41,870 nt of DNA from Lachnospiraceae bacterium. Lineage in GTDB: Bacteria; Bacillota; Clostridia; Lachnospirales; Lachnospiraceae. The notes beneath the pieces are model-generated. The model had not been told where the DNA came from and did no database searches. It saw only the letters and a program-made list of their open reading frames with translations. Positions 41,460 through 41,870 of the stretch are shown in pieces. Each line of letters opens with the position of its first letter. The stretch's first letter is position 1. The stretch covers positions 45,554-87,423 of the forward strand of contig JAAUZJ010000019.1 in NCBI GenBank assembly GCA_014804695.1, read 5' to 3'. Position numbers and translations under genes: made by a program.

Positions 41460-41870
<411 letters not shown>

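Overview
The window looks like a chromosome segment of a motile, spore-forming anaerobe of the Lachnospiraceae (Clostridia). It is AT-rich and uses strong AGGAGG/AGGTGAT ribosome binding sites with frequent TTG starts. It carries a BofA sporulation gene, a clostridial-type flagellin, a Gram-positive Tad pilus locus without a secretin, a two-subunit iron-sulfur fumarase, and the start of a Clostridia-like 16S rRNA. No species call is made.

Layout. 1-3.3 kb: 3' part of an ABC exporter, a predicted Mn/metal exporter with its own promoter, and an orphan 203-aa protein behind a long 5' hairpin. 3.4-5.3 kb: tRNA-Lys, tatD and rsmA. 5.3-14.3 kb: a surface-polysaccharide island with six predicted glycosyltransferases, a methyltransferase, a Wzx-type flippase, a DUF2304 protein and a GT-C-like membrane protein. 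It holds a reverse-strand gene, a forward operon and a reverse operon whose 3' ends overlap head-on. 14.6-19.1 kb: a TPR plus degenerate AAA protein followed by the glycogen branching enzyme GlgB. 19.2-24.2 kb: a flagellar block with a giant DUF6240-like/FliK-like protein, flagellin and FliS, preceded by a good sigma-28 promoter. 24.3-24.9 kb: divergent DUF2508 (YaaL) and BofA. 25.1-35.4 kb: the Tad pilus operon (prepilin peptidase, TadZ, TadA, TadB, TadC, Flp pilin, DUF5702, TadE-like, second prepilin peptidase, second TadE-like, FHA protein), then a small gene. 35.5-41.1 kb: rhomboid protease, flavodoxin-SCP2 fusion, HIT protein, fumarase alpha and beta, tRNA-Ser(GCT) and a GNAT-HAD fusion. 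41.1-41.87 kb: tandem rRNA promoters, leader and the first ~410 nt of 16S rRNA, cut by the window end.

How the parts work together. Most of the window deals with the cell surface: glycan synthesis and export, the flagellar filament with its chaperone, and a Tad/Flp pilus for attachment. The Tad operon is tightly packed with overlapping genes (for example TTGA and ATGA junctions). Its TadC homologue carries an extra extracytoplasmic domain, one pseudopilin carries a duplicated His/Cys module, and two different A24 peptidases are present.

The most unusual points are: a probable ATT start codon for the first prepilin peptidase; a family of intergenic hairpin repeats at three gene junctions; a sigma-28 promoter nested against the glgB terminator; a recurrent leader/start-site sequence; and the degenerate ATPase domains in two proteins (the TPR-AAA protein and TadZ).
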